64,000 bases of DNA from Alkaliphilus flagellatus. Lineage in GTDB: Bacteria > Bacillota > Clostridia > Peptostreptococcales > Natronincolaceae. Shown here piece after piece: positions 8,520 to 17,004 of the stretch. The notes beneath the pieces were generated by a model. That model made no database searches and was not told the DNA's origin. It saw only the letters and a program-made list of their open reading frames with translations. The stretch covers positions 62,001-126,000 of the forward strand of contig NZ_JAHLQK010000004.1 in NCBI RefSeq assembly GCF_018919215.1, in the 5' to 3' direction. Both the position numbers and the translations under genes were made by a program. Position 1 is the stretch's first letter; each line of letters starts with the position of its first letter.

Positions 8520-8999
8520 TTACCATATTTCATCTAGCTTATCAGAATAAAATTCTATTGCTTTTTTATAATTCTTTATGTTATCGTCTGAAGATGTTTG
8601 AGCTAAATTATATAGTAAAATTTCCATTGCTCTAGAATATTCATTTAAGTTGTATAAAGTCATTGCATAGAAAACTTTAATAGCTCTATCCTGTGTAAAC
8701 TTAGCCAAACCTTTCTCAAATACCTCTTTTGATTTTTTATATTGCCCTAATACTCTATATGTACTTCCTAAACCTAAAAAAGCACCCCGCAGTTCCTTAT
8801 CAGGCAGTCCAATCGAAATAGCTTTTTCATAATACAGTACTGCATTTTTCTCTAAACCCAAAACATCAAAACTCCATGCACACTGGTAGTTAATTATTGA
8901 ATCATTGGGATGTGCATTTGCAAGATTTATTAAAATTTCATTTGATTCTTGTAGTTTTCCTTCTTTCCTTAATTCAATTGCTATTTCTAATTGCTTCAA
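8520..8999 (-). CDS. Tetratricopeptide-repeat protein
   Basis: 159 aa made of about four TPR units (EIAIELRKEGKLQESNEIL, AVLYYEKAISIGLPDKELRG, GQYKKSKEVFEKGLAKF, EYSRAMEIL). Soluble, with no signal peptide, so probably an intracellular protein-binding scaffold. Partner unknown. It is the first gene after the P-half at 9029-9131, whose -10 reads TACAAT. Confidence 0.8.
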   Translation of the reverse strand: MKQLEIAIELRKEGKLQESNEILINLANAHPNDSIINYQCAWSFDVLGLEKNAVLYYEKAISIGLPDKELRGAFLGLGSTYRVLGQYKKSKEVFEKGLAKFTQDRAIKVFYAMTLYNLNEYSRAMEILLYNLAQTSSDDNIKNYKKAIEFYSDKLDEIW

Positions 9000-9028
9000 A
9001 ATTAATCGCTCCTTAGTGTTACGTAATA

Positions 9029-9131
9029 TTCTACTAATATGATTTATCTATTAAGAAAATTGTACCATATTTTCTATATTGTTATATCAGATTCTTAATT
9101 TTTAAATACCGTATTATTCAGTTTTCAAAGA
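9029..9131 (-). repeat. P-half of split junction 4
   Basis: Promoter half (-10 TACAAT at 9059-9064, weaker than consensus) and CTGAATAATACGGTATT arm. It is cut off after TTCTTTGAAAACTG by the 9151 gene. Confidence 0.8.
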
Positions 9132-9150
9132 AGTTACCTTTTTTAGTAGC

Positions 9151-9429
9151 CTAATCTAAACCGTATATTTTAATTATTTTTATTGCTGTGTCTATTCCAT
9201 TTATTTGCCAATCTTGACACCATGTATTAAGGGGTGGAAAATCATAGTATAATCGTGTACTTATCTTAACATCTCCCCTACGAATACATCCTTTAGGATC
9301 TGGTTTGAAAACTAAACATCTTTTTTCGTCATAGGGTGATTTTTGCTTATTATATTCACCACCATGACTACTATTTCTAATGCAATATGCACATTCTAAT
9401 CTGGTAAGTATTCGTTTAATATCACTCAC
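9151..9429 (-). CDS. Hypothetical Cys-containing protein
   Basis: 92 aa, GTG start at 9429. Five Cys in pairs (ECAYC, RRC, GC, WC) and a conserved-looking DFPPLNTWCQDW segment. No family recognised. It sits inside junction 4: the interrupted GTTAC and GTCGC halves of the central repeat flank it, so it was inserted at the central dyad position and probably depends on read-through from upstream. Confidence 0.6.
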   Translation of the reverse strand: MSDIKRILTRLECAYCIRNSSHGGEYNKQKSPYDEKRCLVFKPDPKGCIRRGDVKISTRLYYDFPPLNTWCQDWQINGIDTAIKIIKIYGLD

Positions 9430-9430
9430 C

Positions 9431-9480
9431 CCTTTATGTCGCCATTTTTCATTAGTTACAGATAATTCTTGTAATGCGAC
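9431..9480 (-). repeat. Central dyad copy between two inserted genes
   Basis: TTATGTCGCC, dyad TTAGTTACAGATAA and CTTGTAATGCGAC. It separates the 9151 and 9481 cassettes, both lying within one split junction. Confidence 0.7.
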
Positions 9481-9678
9481 TTATACCAACTCTACATGAC
9501 ACATACATTTTGCCATTTCTTCATCCGTACCATTACAATCTAATTCACCTTCTGAAAGAGTGTGCATACACTTATTATTTAAACTATAGTCACAAATATC
9601 TTCCTCATTTTCTTGACAAGGGCAATTTTCCTGTACTCCTAAGTAATATCCACCACATATCACACAATGTTTATACAT
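9481..9678 (-). CDS. Small Cys-rich protein
   Basis: 65 aa, RBS AAGGGAGAGAA. Nine Cys (CVIC, CPC, C, C, C, CMC) suggest a metal-binding mini-protein. The stop codon abuts the repeat motif AATGCGAC, so the gene end and the junction are fused. No family recognised. Confidence 0.6.
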   Translation of the reverse strand: MYKHCVICGGYYLGVQENCPCQENEEDICDYSLNNKCMHTLSEGELDCNGTDEEMAKCMCHVELV

Positions 9679-9732
9679 TTAGTTCTCTCCCTTCTTTATG
9701 CACAATATTTTCATACCAGGTATTTTTCTTGT

Positions 9733-9835
9733 ATTGCGACATAAAAAATACCGCACAATTCATTTCTGAATAATACGGTATTTTAAATATTTATTCGTTT
9801 TTATAGTTATTACATCTAATAAGAATAAAGCGAAA
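9733..9835 (-). repeat. T-half of split junction 4
   Basis: Terminator hairpin 9749-9782, GATGTAATAAC at 9815-9825, and TTATGTCGCAATACAAG at its dyad side. Ends the GNAT transcript. Confidence 0.85.
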
Positions 9836-9840
9836 GAAGA

Positions 9841-10359
9841 TTAGTTAGTTGTTAATGTAATACTAAATTTGTACAGATATTCATTTTCCTCTTCATCAAA
9901 GATAGTTCCTAATAATTTTCCATTATTCTTTTCTATAATTTTCTTTGAGGCTGTATTATCTACATTACAAGTTAAAATCACTTCTTCTAATCCTATCTCT
10001 TTAGCCTTTTCTAACGCTAGTTTTAAAATCTGTAAACCATAACCTCTATTTCTACAATCTGGTGATATATCATAACCTATATGACCAACACATTCTACCT
10101 CTTGATGCCTAATTCTCACTACTCCAACAACTTCTTTTTTATTAATTAACCAGAATGTCGAAGTTGCAATCTCTCCTTTATCCAAGTCCTTTCCCTTAGA
10201 ATAATTGTGCAAACCATTTAGATAATCTTGAAAATTTTCTAATGCTTTTATATACTTATTAAAATAGTGTTCATCATTTATTTTTCTATATGCTAGAGCA
10301 TAATTTTCAAAACTCTTTTGATATTTTTCATTCGGCTTAACTAAAAATAAATCTTTCAT
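9841..10359 (-). CDS. GNAT acetyltransferase
   Basis: 172 aa, RBS CGGAGGATAAT. The acetyl-CoA motif is CRNRGYGLQILKLALEKAKEIG, written in two parts: CRNRGYGLQILK and LALEKAKEIG. It has VVGVVRIRHQ on beta-4 and CNVDNTASKKIIEKNNGK typical of the RimJ/YjcK-like branch. One of eight intact GNATs in the array. Substrate unknown; could modify an amine, peptide or antibiotic. Confidence 0.85.
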   Translation of the reverse strand: MKDLFLVKPNEKYQKSFENYALAYRKINDEHYFNKYIKALENFQDYLNGLHNYSKGKDLDKGEIATSTFWLINKKEVVGVVRIRHQEVECVGHIGYDISPDCRNRGYGLQILKLALEKAKEIGLEEVILTCNVDNTASKKIIEKNNGKLLGTIFDEEENEYLYKFSITLTTN

Positions 10360-10380
10360 AGATTATCCTCCGCTTTATAT

Positions 10381-10425
10381 AGTTCGCAAAATACTTCTAT
10401 TACGTCCAAAAAGATAATGTCCCAT
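10381..10425 (-). repeat. Short junction
   Basis: TAGTTCGCA arm, core ATTACGTCCAAAAAG, ATAATGTCCC arm. No terminator hairpin. Confidence 0.6.
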
Positions 10426-10444
10426 ACATAGATAAAAGTTATAA

Positions 10445-10760
10445 TTATAGAGGTTTATTGGGAACATTTATTAAATAGAAATAGGACCAGAATACAGATA
10501 ACCCTATAGGACTTCTAAATATGGAAGTATCATATTTGTATGTAATAATAGAAAATACAATAAGTGTTATAATAAGTAGAGTTACCTTATATTTAATAAT
10601 CCCAAAATTATTGACTAATTTCTGTTTGTAGTTAAATACCTTATCTAAGTAGGTATAATACTACAACTAAAATTGATGCGGTAAAAATATTAATAATGGT
10701 CCCATACAAAACATATCCTTTCAAAATAGTATTAAAAATTAATTTAAGTCCTTCATAATT
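10445..10760 (-). pseudogene. Decayed small membrane protein
   Basis: The 436-bp gap between the GNAT and Nudix genes encodes a hydrophobic protein in two frames: YVLYGTIINIFTASILVVVL followed, after a one-base shift, by DKVFNYKQKLVNN and YKVTLLIITLIVFSIITYKY to a stop at 10445. Together about 105 aa with two or three membrane helices. No start with a ribosome site remains. A dead cassette. Confidence 0.55.
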
Positions 10761-10767
10761 TACATCT

Positions 10768-10795
10768 GTTACGTCTAAAAAAGAGATGACGAACA
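10768..10795 (-). repeat. Short junction
   Basis: CTGTTACGTCTAAAAAAGAG core and ATGACGAAC arm between the decayed membrane gene and the Nudix gene. Confidence 0.6.
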
Positions 10796-11275
10796 TCAAA
10801 ATTCCTTTAATTCAATAAAATTAACACCATTTTCAGTTGTAACTCCTGCGTACAATTTATTATCATCTTTACCTATGGACAAATAATGCCTCAAACATTC
10901 TTTAGCAGTAAAAGGCATTTCTCTGTCTAAAACTTCATTAATGTCAACCCACTCCAATGTGCCTTCATCACATTTGTTAATATCTATTCCAGTATTATGT
11001 AATTCAGTAAAATAGTAATAGTTTTGCCTAATCTCATTATTTTTCATACGAAGCGCAATATATTTTAACTTTAAAGTTCCAATATCGTTTTCTGTAATAC
11101 CTGTTTCCTCAAATAGTTCCCTTAAAACACATGCCTTTGGATCATTTAGTTCATCCTTTTCAAAATGACCACCTATACCGCACCAAGAAGGTTGAACCAC
11201 CCTTGAGCCAACTCTATAAAGCAGTAGCATTTTATTTTTAAACATAATATAAATTGCAGTCATATTCCTTAACAT
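10796..11275 (-). CDS. Nudix hydrolase
   Basis: 159 aa from ATG 11275 after GAGGTG. The Nudix box is GGHFEKDELNDP...RELFEETGI, with REL.EE intact and a two-residue insertion in the helix, common in 8-oxo-dGTP-type clostridial members. The N-terminal strand (NMTAIYIMFKNKMLLLYRV) fits. Likely hydrolyses a nucleoside-diphosphate-linked compound; substrate not predictable. Confidence 0.88.
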   Translation of the reverse strand: MLRNMTAIYIMFKNKMLLLYRVGSRVVQPSWCGIGGHFEKDELNDPKACVLRELFEETGITENDIGTLKLKYIALRMKNNEIRQNYYYFTELHNTGIDINKCDEGTLEWVDINEVLDREMPFTAKECLRHYLSIGKDDNKLYAGVTTENGVNFIELKEF

Positions 11276-11304
11276 ATTCAAAACACCTCACTATACAATA
11301 ATTT

Positions 11305-11345
11305 TTTCTTTGTCATATAAGACTTCTGCATCTAAAAAAGATGAT
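11305..11345 (-). repeat. Short junction
   Basis: Core CTTCTGCATCTAAAAAAG, ATGATGTGCAAC arm. A diverged GTTACGTC copy; no promoter or terminator. Confidence 0.55.
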
Positions 11346-11378
11346 GTGCAACATATGAAAAAAACGAACTAATTAACC

Positions 11379-11909
11379 TTATTTTTCTATATTTAAGTAA
11401 CGATGAAATATCATATCAACCTTTTCTTTGTCTTCTGGATTTATAGTCCATATCTTAGTTACTTCTTTCGTTAAACCAGATCGAAGATTTAGTTGAAGTA
11501 CAATTTCTAATTTCTCATCTTTAATCCACCTGTAATCTGCTATATCTTTCCAATAAACTATACCGCCTTCTATAATTTTTATTCCTTTTTCTCTTATCTC
11601 CTTATCATTAATACGTTCTAATATATTATAAAGACACATAAGTATCGATACTGCAGGTATCATTAAGCTTCTTATAGGATTCATATCGGCATACATACTT
11701 AAATTGACCAATTTTGATATTAAAAGAAAGATCCAAAAACAGCCTAGCAGAGACCAAAAGAATATAGAAGCTCTGATATTAAAGTCTCTTGGTACTTGTA
11801 AAATTAATCTTCCTAGATATTTTCCTCTATTAAACTCTTTTAGGAAAAAATATATATAAACAACTAAAGCTATTAAAGTAATTATTTCTAAAAATCCTAT
11901 GTTGTTCAT
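11379..11909 (-). CDS. Membrane protein, resembles DUF5673
   Basis: 176 aa, RBS GAGGTGGTAGAG. Three hydrophobic helices in the first 90 residues (ITLIALVVYIYFFL, FFWSLLGCFWIFLLIS, SLMIPAVSILMCLYNIL), then a beta-rich cytoplasmic domain (EKGIKIIEGGIVYWKDIADY) that looks like DUF5673/PH-like membrane proteins. Function unknown. Family call by memory only. Confidence 0.6.
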   Translation of the reverse strand: MNNIGFLEIITLIALVVYIYFFLKEFNRGKYLGRLILQVPRDFNIRASIFFWSLLGCFWIFLLISKLVNLSMYADMNPIRSLMIPAVSILMCLYNILERINDKEIREKGIKIIEGGIVYWKDIADYRWIKDEKLEIVLQLNLRSGLTKEVTKIWTINPEDKEKVDMIFHRYLNIEK

Positions 11910-11947
11910 TGCTTCTCTACCACCTCGAACATTATTAATTTATTACA

Positions 11948-12088
11948 TATTAATCTAATCTGACTTATCCAACAAGAAAATTATACCATATTCTCTATAT
12001 TCGTATATCAAATTTCTTTTTTTAATACCGTATTATTCAGTTTTCAAAGATCGTTATTCTTACTTTAAATTTAAATCGTTATGTCGTA
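11948..12088 (-). repeat. P-half of split junction 5
   Basis: Extended -10 TATGGTATAAT at 11980-11985, CTGAATAATACGGTATT arm at about 12025-12041, and ATACGACATAACG at 12074-12086. The TA1 cassette is inserted at its dyad. Confidence 0.85.
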
Positions 12089-12194
12089 TTTTCTCCAATG
12101 TAAGCAATTAAAATTTTTTGCAAAACAAAAAACAGCATTAAAGCTGTTTAATAAAAAATCTAATTGTATAGATATCATTTACACAATGTATGTG

Positions 12195-12320
12195 TTTACT
12201 TTTAAAGTCTTTGCGGTATACTAATAACAAAGGTAATCGGATTTACATAATGCGATTACCACCCAGGGATTAATTTATTTTAATCACTCTGCATGGGCAT
12301 GCAGGGTGGTTATTTTTTTC
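12195..12320 (+). ncRNA. Antisense antitoxin RNA of TA module 1
   Basis: Plus-strand promoter -35 TTTACT (12195-12200), 16-nt spacer, -10 TATACT (12217-12222). RNA of about 90 nt starts near 12229, folds first as GGTAATCG...CGATTACC, and ends in a hairpin CTGCATGggCATGCAGG followed by TTATTTTTTT. It is complementary to the 3' end of the convergent toxin mRNA. The same arrangement recurs in three more modules. Confidence 0.7.
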
Positions 12321-12420
12321 CTTTGTTGTTGTCCTTTACCAGGCTAACAATTAAGGAGATTAGCGACATCAATAGCATGCCAAACATCATCATTAAAGAT
12401 ATAGCTTGATATGTATCCAT
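12310..12420 (-). CDS. Type I toxin, Hol_Tox-like (TA module 1)
   Basis: 36 aa: MDTYQAISLMMMFGMLL, then a second hydrophobic stretch and a charged tail VKDNNKGKK. One membrane helix with the Y(Q/E)(A/T)(I/L)SLM..FGM signature of holin-like / TxpA-BsrG-type toxins. RBS AAGGAGGTGGCG. An antisense RNA starts on the other strand and overlaps its 3' end. Too short for ORF callers. The toxin leader and promoter seen in module 2 are missing here because foreign DNA carrying the CPBP gene is inserted just upstream. Confidence 0.75.
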   Translation of the reverse strand: MDTYQAISLMMMFGMLLMSLISLIVSLVKDNNKGKK

Positions 12421-12641
12421 CGCCACCTCCTTTCATCTGGAATGTAAGCTGTAAAAGGTGGTAATGATATTGCCACTACTAAAACAGCATGGCGGCCAAT
12501 ATGTTGAATTTCCTCACCGCCAACGACATAAAGGATATGGAGTTGTAAAAGGCAGGGCGGCGGGATAGGTTTTTATCTATGCCACCGCCTTGCCTTTTCG
12601 CTTTTGGGGCTGTTGTTGCTAAGGCGTAATGAAGAAAATGC
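12421..12641. other. GC-richer spacer between toxin 1 and CPBP gene
   Basis: Holds the toxin ribosome site, then sequence of higher GC than the array with a G/C-rich inverted repeat around the ATGGCGGCC...GGCAGGGCGGCGGG region. No gene seen. Part of the insertion that splits TA module 1. Confidence 0.4.
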
Positions 12642-13442
12642 TTATACTATTCGCCTGCTCTTTTTGTCGTATATCACAACGGTTACAATTGAAACAAGAA
12701 CAATCACAGCATTTGCGGCAATTGTTCCCGCCCAAGTCATAGTCATGGTGCCAAAGATGGGGGATGCCGCATTGAACATGGTGTGGAATAATACGCACAT
12801 AAACACACGGCCTTTGCCTGATATTTTGTAGATTGCCCCGTTGAAAAACCGAAACGCCATGAGTTGAACTGCAAACATCCAAAAGTTAATGAGTCCCTCT
12901 CCGTGATTCGTCCCCGGAATGAAGAAGAGAGGAATATGCCATAAAGTCCAAATGATTCCAACAAAAACAGAAGATAAAACAAAGCCATATTTTTTGTCAA
13001 GCTCAGGCTGCAATATGTACATCCAGCCAGCTTCCTCCAAGCCACCGATAATAAGACCACCAGGCAGGGAAAGGAAGAACGTATAAAATGGAAGCACCAT
13101 TTCCGTGCGGCCTGAAACTGCAATATGTATCAAAAAATACAGTGCAAGCCCTGCAACAACGAACAAATAGAGGGATATGTTATTTTTGGCGTAAAAAACA
13201 GTTTTCAACCATTCCTTAAAATCTGCTATTTTGTTATTTTTCTTCAGAACCATATATGAAGCAATAGCGGGCGACAAAATATAGATTGCAAAAGGAATAT
13301 TCATCCCGAATTGCTGTAACGAGTGAACCCAATTGTGAACCGAATATCCAAATTGCCCAAGAACAATCAAAGCACCTGACACAAGATAGGCTATGCAAAA
13401 TGTCAGCATCGTAAATTGTACTATGATTTTTTTGTCTGTCAC
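12642..13442 (-). CDS. CPBP-family intramembrane protease-like protein
   Basis: 266 aa, GTG start after GTGAGGTGAAG. About eight membrane helices. Motif 1 is GLEEAGW (EE present, the usual Arg replaced), motif 2 WHIPLFF, motif 3 HTMFN, as in CPBP (Abi/Rce1-like) membrane proteases. Codon use is clearly GC-richer than neighbours, so the gene was acquired recently. It sits inside TA module 1 rather than between normal junction halves. May act in signalling or bacteriocin self-protection; unproven. Confidence 0.82.
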   Translation of the reverse strand: MTDKKIIVQFTMLTFCIAYLVSGALIVLGQFGYSVHNWVHSLQQFGMNIPFAIYILSPAIASYMVLKKNNKIADFKEWLKTVFYAKNNISLYLFVVAGLALYFLIHIAVSGRTEMVLPFYTFFLSLPGGLIIGGLEEAGWMYILQPELDKKYGFVLSSVFVGIIWTLWHIPLFFIPGTNHGEGLINFWMFAVQLMAFRFFNGAIYKISGKGRVFMCVLFHTMFNAASPIFGTMTMTWAGTIAANAVIVLVSIVTVVIYDKKSRRIV

Positions 13443-13770
13443 GATTTCTTCACCTCACGTTTTGAAGTATACATTAAATTTTAACGGATGGACGCTTTGA
13501 CTTTTATCACCTAATGTTTGCTTTCTGCCAATTCAAAGTTGCGCTCCGCAAAAATATAAATTTTCTACGTTCGCATTATACCCTAGAGTTAAATTATACT
13601 ACATCCATTTATCCAAAACAACGAAAACTTCCCCCGTCCGTTTCGACAATCCAGACGGTCAAGGGGCTGATTGTAGGCTTTGCGGGGCTACGCGCTCCGC
13701 TCCCCCGACCTCTCCCAAAGAACAAGATAAAAATATCATTTAACCCCTTGACAAACATCGTTCTGAAAGT
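13443..13770. other. Foreign GC-rich intergenic segment
   Basis: No gene. Contains a GC-rich stretch (13627-13720) with inverted repeats, such as CCGTC...GACGG, unlike the array. Minus-strand TAGTATAAT and GGGTATAAT could serve as -10 elements for the CPBP gene. Ends where TA-module sequence resumes (TCTGAAAGTAAGGTG). Confidence 0.45.
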
Positions 13771-13886
13771 AAGGTGTAGCCTTTATTATCTTGCACCTTA
13801 TTCATTTTTTCAAAGAATCTACAATATCTATATTAACTACTCAGATTGCTATTTTTCTATTTTTATCATTTCATTGACGTATTTAT
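13771..13886. repeat. Distal part of TA module 1
   Basis: Matches the segments at about 27765-27873 and 33330-33437 that lie upstream of the toxins in modules 2 and 3 (shared AATATCTATATTAACT, CATTTCATTGACGTATTT). Here it is separated from its toxin by about 1.3 kb. Confidence 0.65.
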
Positions 13887-13965
13887 CTTGTATTGCGACA
13901 TAAAAAATACCGTAAAATTCATTTCTGAATAATGCGGTATTTAAATAAATTTAATTTATCAGATA
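13887..13965 (-). repeat. T-half of split junction 5
   Basis: TTATGTCGCAATACAAG and terminator hairpin 13907-13940 behind the C45 hydrolase gene. The GACGTAAC end is degraded. Confidence 0.75.
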
Positions 13966-13971
13966 TAACTC

Positions 13972-14973
13972 TTATTTTTTAAGCACAAGCCTTTTATCCT
14001 GCTTGAATGATTTTCTTGAAGGATTTCCTTCAACTCTAAAAATTGTACCATCCGTTAAATCATATATTGATGACCAAACTGTATCAATTCCTTTTTTTCT
14101 ATCATATTGACACATAAATCCCATATTTCCAGATAAAATATTTTTTATAAAATCTATCGAACGTTCTTGGGTATTGGAAAAAGCATTTACTAGTGTTTCA
14201 TATCGTTCATGAGAATATATATCATCAACACCATTAAATTGATATTCTTGCATTTCTTCAGATACAAAATGATTCGTTGTAAACACACAATCTTTTCCTT
14301 GTTGAGGAGCTAAGACAATAACTTTGTCACAATTACATTCTACAACTGCAATATTACCCAACTTATCTGCTAGCGTAATTGTTTGAGGTGAAGCAATCGG
14401 AAGTTTTTTTAATGCCAATATTGCTTCATCCGTTGTTTTACATTTTTCTAAAATATATCTAACAAGCATCCCTGCATTAAGACCAGGTTCTATTTTTATA
14501 GGATAAATAAAAGTTAAACCAACCGCTAGTCCATGCTCATTGATACCATCTTCCATTTCTGTCCACGCAGTTGTATTTCCAATAAATGAATATGCATTAT
14601 TAAGTTTATAATAAGCACTATCACATAATTTTTCTATACTCACAATAAAGTCACTATTTCGAGCAAAAAATATTTTTTCTTCATTTGAAATAGCTAGACA
14701 TGAACATTTATTATCGAATGTAAAACAATACATAGTAAAAAGAAAACTTGCGACATCTATATAGTTTATTTTTAGCCCATCAGCCATTCCTTTTATTTCT
14801 TCAACTATTTCTGGATAAAATTTCTCATAAATTGGAATACATTTTACCGTAAACTCTTTTCTTTCATTGCTTATTGAAATACTACTAATTGGATTTACTC
14901 CATTTTTATAAAACATATTGCCGTAACGTAGTCCTGCTTCATAGTGACAACCTTTCCATCTTGAATGATACAT
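13972..14973 (-). CDS. C45-type Ntn acyltransferase/hydrolase
   Basis: 333 aa, RBS AGGAGAGTGACC. Similar to acyl-CoA:6-aminopenicillanate acyltransferase-like (peptidase C45) proteins: N-terminal substrate region, then KCSCLAISNEEKIFFARNSD with the likely autocatalytic nucleophile Cys near residue 100, followed by NGINEHGLAVGL-like (EDGINEHGLAVGLTF) and FTTNHF. Would self-cleave before that Cys and act on linear amides or acyl groups. No signal peptide. Single cassette. Confidence 0.8.
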   Translation of the reverse strand: MYHSRWKGCHYEAGLRYGNMFYKNGVNPISSISISNERKEFTVKCIPIYEKFYPEIVEEIKGMADGLKINYIDVASFLFTMYCFTFDNKCSCLAISNEEKIFFARNSDFIVSIEKLCDSAYYKLNNAYSFIGNTTAWTEMEDGINEHGLAVGLTFIYPIKIEPGLNAGMLVRYILEKCKTTDEAILALKKLPIASPQTITLADKLGNIAVVECNCDKVIVLAPQQGKDCVFTTNHFVSEEMQEYQFNGVDDIYSHERYETLVNAFSNTQERSIDFIKNILSGNMGFMCQYDRKKGIDTVWSSIYDLTDGTIFRVEGNPSRKSFKQDKRLVLKK

Positions 14974-15107
14974 AAGGTCACTCTCCTATATTTATTTTGA
15001 GAGTTGGTACCACCTCATACATCCATAGTAAATGAATAAAATTTTTAATGCAACAACTATATTATTATTCCACTTTAATCCAATAAATATTAAATTAAAT
15101 ATTGATT

Positions 15108-15178
15108 ATTAATACCGTATTATTCAGTTTTCAAAGAACATTATTCGTATTTTCAATTTTAACAGTTATGTCGCATAA
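15108..15178 (-). repeat. P-half fragment of split junction 6
   Basis: CTGAATAATACGGTATT arm and TTATGCGACATAACTG; the promoter segment is replaced by other AT-rich sequence (15000-15107). Confidence 0.75.
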
Positions 15179-15342
15179 TTTTCATGCATAGTATTTAAAC
15201 TACAATTTTTACAGTTCTCGCAAGGTTCATCATCGTTGCTAGAATAGCCCATACATTTTCCGTCTTGAATTTCTGGACTACCATTTCCTACATCTATAGC
15301 TTTTTTAACTAATGAACAATTTTCAATCGTCTTTTTAGTCAT
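15166..15342 (-). CDS. Small Cys-rich protein with stop codon inside the repeat
   Basis: 58 aa, ATG 15342 after TAGGAGGTTTTTAA. Six Cys, with CENCKNCS as a clear knuckle. The last residues (NYAT) and the stop are encoded by the repeat motif TTATGCGACATAA itself, so insertion at the dyad fused the reading frame into the junction. No family recognised. Not in automated ORF lists because of its size. Confidence 0.65.
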   Translation of the reverse strand: MTKKTIENCSLVKKAIDVGNGSPEIQDGKCMGYSSNDDEPCENCKNCSLNTMHENYAT

Positions 15343-15352
15343 TTAAAAACCT

Positions 15353-15465
15353 CCTATAAATCTTGTATTGCGGCATAAAAAATACCGCATACTCATTTCC
15401 TGAATAATACGGTATTAAATAAAATATTAGTGTTTAATTGTTATTACGCCTTAAAAAGATAATGC
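15353..15465 (-). repeat. T-half of split junction 6
   Basis: TTATGCCGCAATACAAG, terminator hairpin 15382-15415, GGCGTAATAAC and TCGCATTATC arm. Confidence 0.8.
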
Positions 15466-15502
15466 GATATAAATAATGTCTAAATATTTTGAAGGAGTTA
15501 AT

Positions 15503-15925
15503 TTATGGATGACTTATATAGGTTCTTGTAATTTCGCCATAATATTCATTTAGCCTTATTATAGCTGAAGTATCAGGGAATTTTGCATTTTCTTTGTTTC
15601 CAATAGTATATTTAATCATTATTCCTCTGCCATAAGTTTTATCTGGGGCAATTTCTAGAATTTTAGGTGTGCTACCTTCATTTGTTATAAAAAATACATA
15701 TCTTTCCTTACCTAAATCAAAACCCCCACCTGAATCATAGTCTTCATTAAGATGTTTATTATGATTCTCTGATAGCATCATCCTATCTTGAACTTCTTTT
15801 GGGGCATTTTCAAAGGAAATTATTTCATAGCTTAATTCCTTATTTTCTTCATTACTACACCCTACAAAAAAGAAACTAGTGCAAATAATTAAGATAATAC
15901 CCAAGATAATGTAATTACTTCTCAC
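15503..15925 (-). CDS. Predicted lipoprotein
   Basis: 140 aa, GTG start after GGAGTGATATGTT. Signal peptide with lipobox FVGC at residues 20-23, then a small soluble domain (SGGGFDLGKERYVFFI, GRGIMIKYTIG). Likely anchored to the outer face of the membrane. Family unknown; a second unrelated lipoprotein cassette is at 23959. Confidence 0.75.
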   Translation of the reverse strand: MRSNYIILGIILIICTSFFFVGCSNEENKELSYEIISFENAPKEVQDRMMLSENHNKHLNEDYDSGGGFDLGKERYVFFITNEGSTPKILEIAPDKTYGRGIMIKYTIGNKENAKFPDTSAIIRLNEYYGEITRTYISHP

Positions 15926-15970
15926 AACATATCACTCCTTTAGATAAATTTATTTGGTAGTATCAGTAAT

Positions 15971-16245
15971 TCGTATTATTCATCTAATCCGATTTATCTA
16001 TCAAGAAAATTATACCATATTTTCTATATTATTATAGTAAATTCTTAATTTTTCAATACTGTATTATTCAGTTTTCAAAGAACATTGTTTTACTTCAATT
16101 TTTAATAGTCGCATCGCATTTTTTTAAAATTACGCTATATTCTTGTATTACGACACATAAACATCGTAAAATTCAAACTAGAATAATACGGTATTTTAGT
16201 AAGCTATTCATTTTTTTAGTTATGACGTTAAATTTTTAGATAGCG
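15971..16245 (-). repeat. Full cassette junction 7
   Basis: -10 TATAAT at 16009-16014, dyad variant TTTAAAATTACGCTATAT instead of the TTAGCTGCAACTAA form, terminator hairpin 16162-16194, AACGTCATAAC (plus-strand GTTATGACGTT) near 16218-16228. Confidence 0.8.
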
Positions 16246-16269
16246 AAGTAACTTAGGTTCATGTTGTGC

Positions 16270-16873
16270 TCATTTTCTGTAATTTCCGTTTATAAAATGA
16301 AAATCACATTTGGATTGTCCTCTACCAATAGTTTCACTGCGTTCAAATATAATATTAGGACTATATCCAGCTAAAGTTATATCATCATTAGCACAAAACA
16401 AAGGGCATAGTTCAAGACAATTATATCTTTTAGTAGTTTCCACATACATACAACTCGTAAAATCAAAATGTATTTCCTCATTATTATATTTTATCCATTC
16501 AGTGTGCCATCCTTCTTTGGGATATTGCTTTGCAAAACAGCTTAAATAAACTATATCCAAATGGCATTTTACCAAGAAAACGATTTTTCTTTTGTGTTCT
16601 TTTACATGCAATTTGCAATATTTCCGATGTATAATCATAAGCTCTTTCACAAGTAATTCCAAATTGCTTAAATGCCAAATATATTGCTATGGTAGGTAGC
16701 ATGTTTTTATCCATGTGCCATTTTATAGCTTTACTGTTTTTATAATCAGCTTCATTTACCATTTCAGCTAATATATTTTCAGCAGTTTCATATATCTTGT
16801 TTCCTGTGTCTTCACCAAATTTACTTATACAATATTTATGAAAAAACTTAAATTCAGTTTTATTAAATCCCAT
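16270..16873 (-). pseudogene. ATC hydrolase-like gene, frameshifted
   Basis: Two overlapping frames form one protein. Residues from 16873 (MGFNKTEFKFFHKYCISKFG ...) run to about 16540, then a one-base shift continues as CFAKQYPKEGWHTEWIKYN, CLELCPLFCANDD and FERSETIGRGQSKCDFHF to 16270. The second part matches L-2-amino-thiazoline-4-carboxylate hydrolase-like proteins (YP.EGW, CPLFC, GQ..CDFHF). The shift lies near the TGCAAAGCAATATCCC segment. Inactive unless the shift is a sequencing error. Confidence 0.7.
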
Positions 16874-16904
16874 ATCTTACCTCCCATTATATAAATACTC
16901 CATG

Positions 16905-16950
16905 GTCCGCAATTCCTTACTGTTACGTCTAAAAAAGATGATGTGACATA
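16905..16950 (-). repeat. Short junction
   Basis: TCCGCAATT arm, core ACTGTTACGTCTAAAAAAG, ATGATGTGACATAA arm. Joins the 17005 gene to the broken ATC-hydrolase gene. Confidence 0.65.
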
Positions 16951-17004
16951 AATATTTATATAATTCGTTTACGATATATAAAGATTGCGAAACATATTAA
17001 GTTG

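Noticed and set aside
12604..12882. ORFs in other frames over the CPBP gene end
   Set aside because: Shadows of the GC-richer CPBP frame. Their products are low-complexity Cys/Arg-rich sequences without a family match.
13514..13903. Plus-strand ORF of 129 aa
   Set aside because: It crosses foreign spacer, TA-module remnant and junction. No ribosome site and no recognisable protein.
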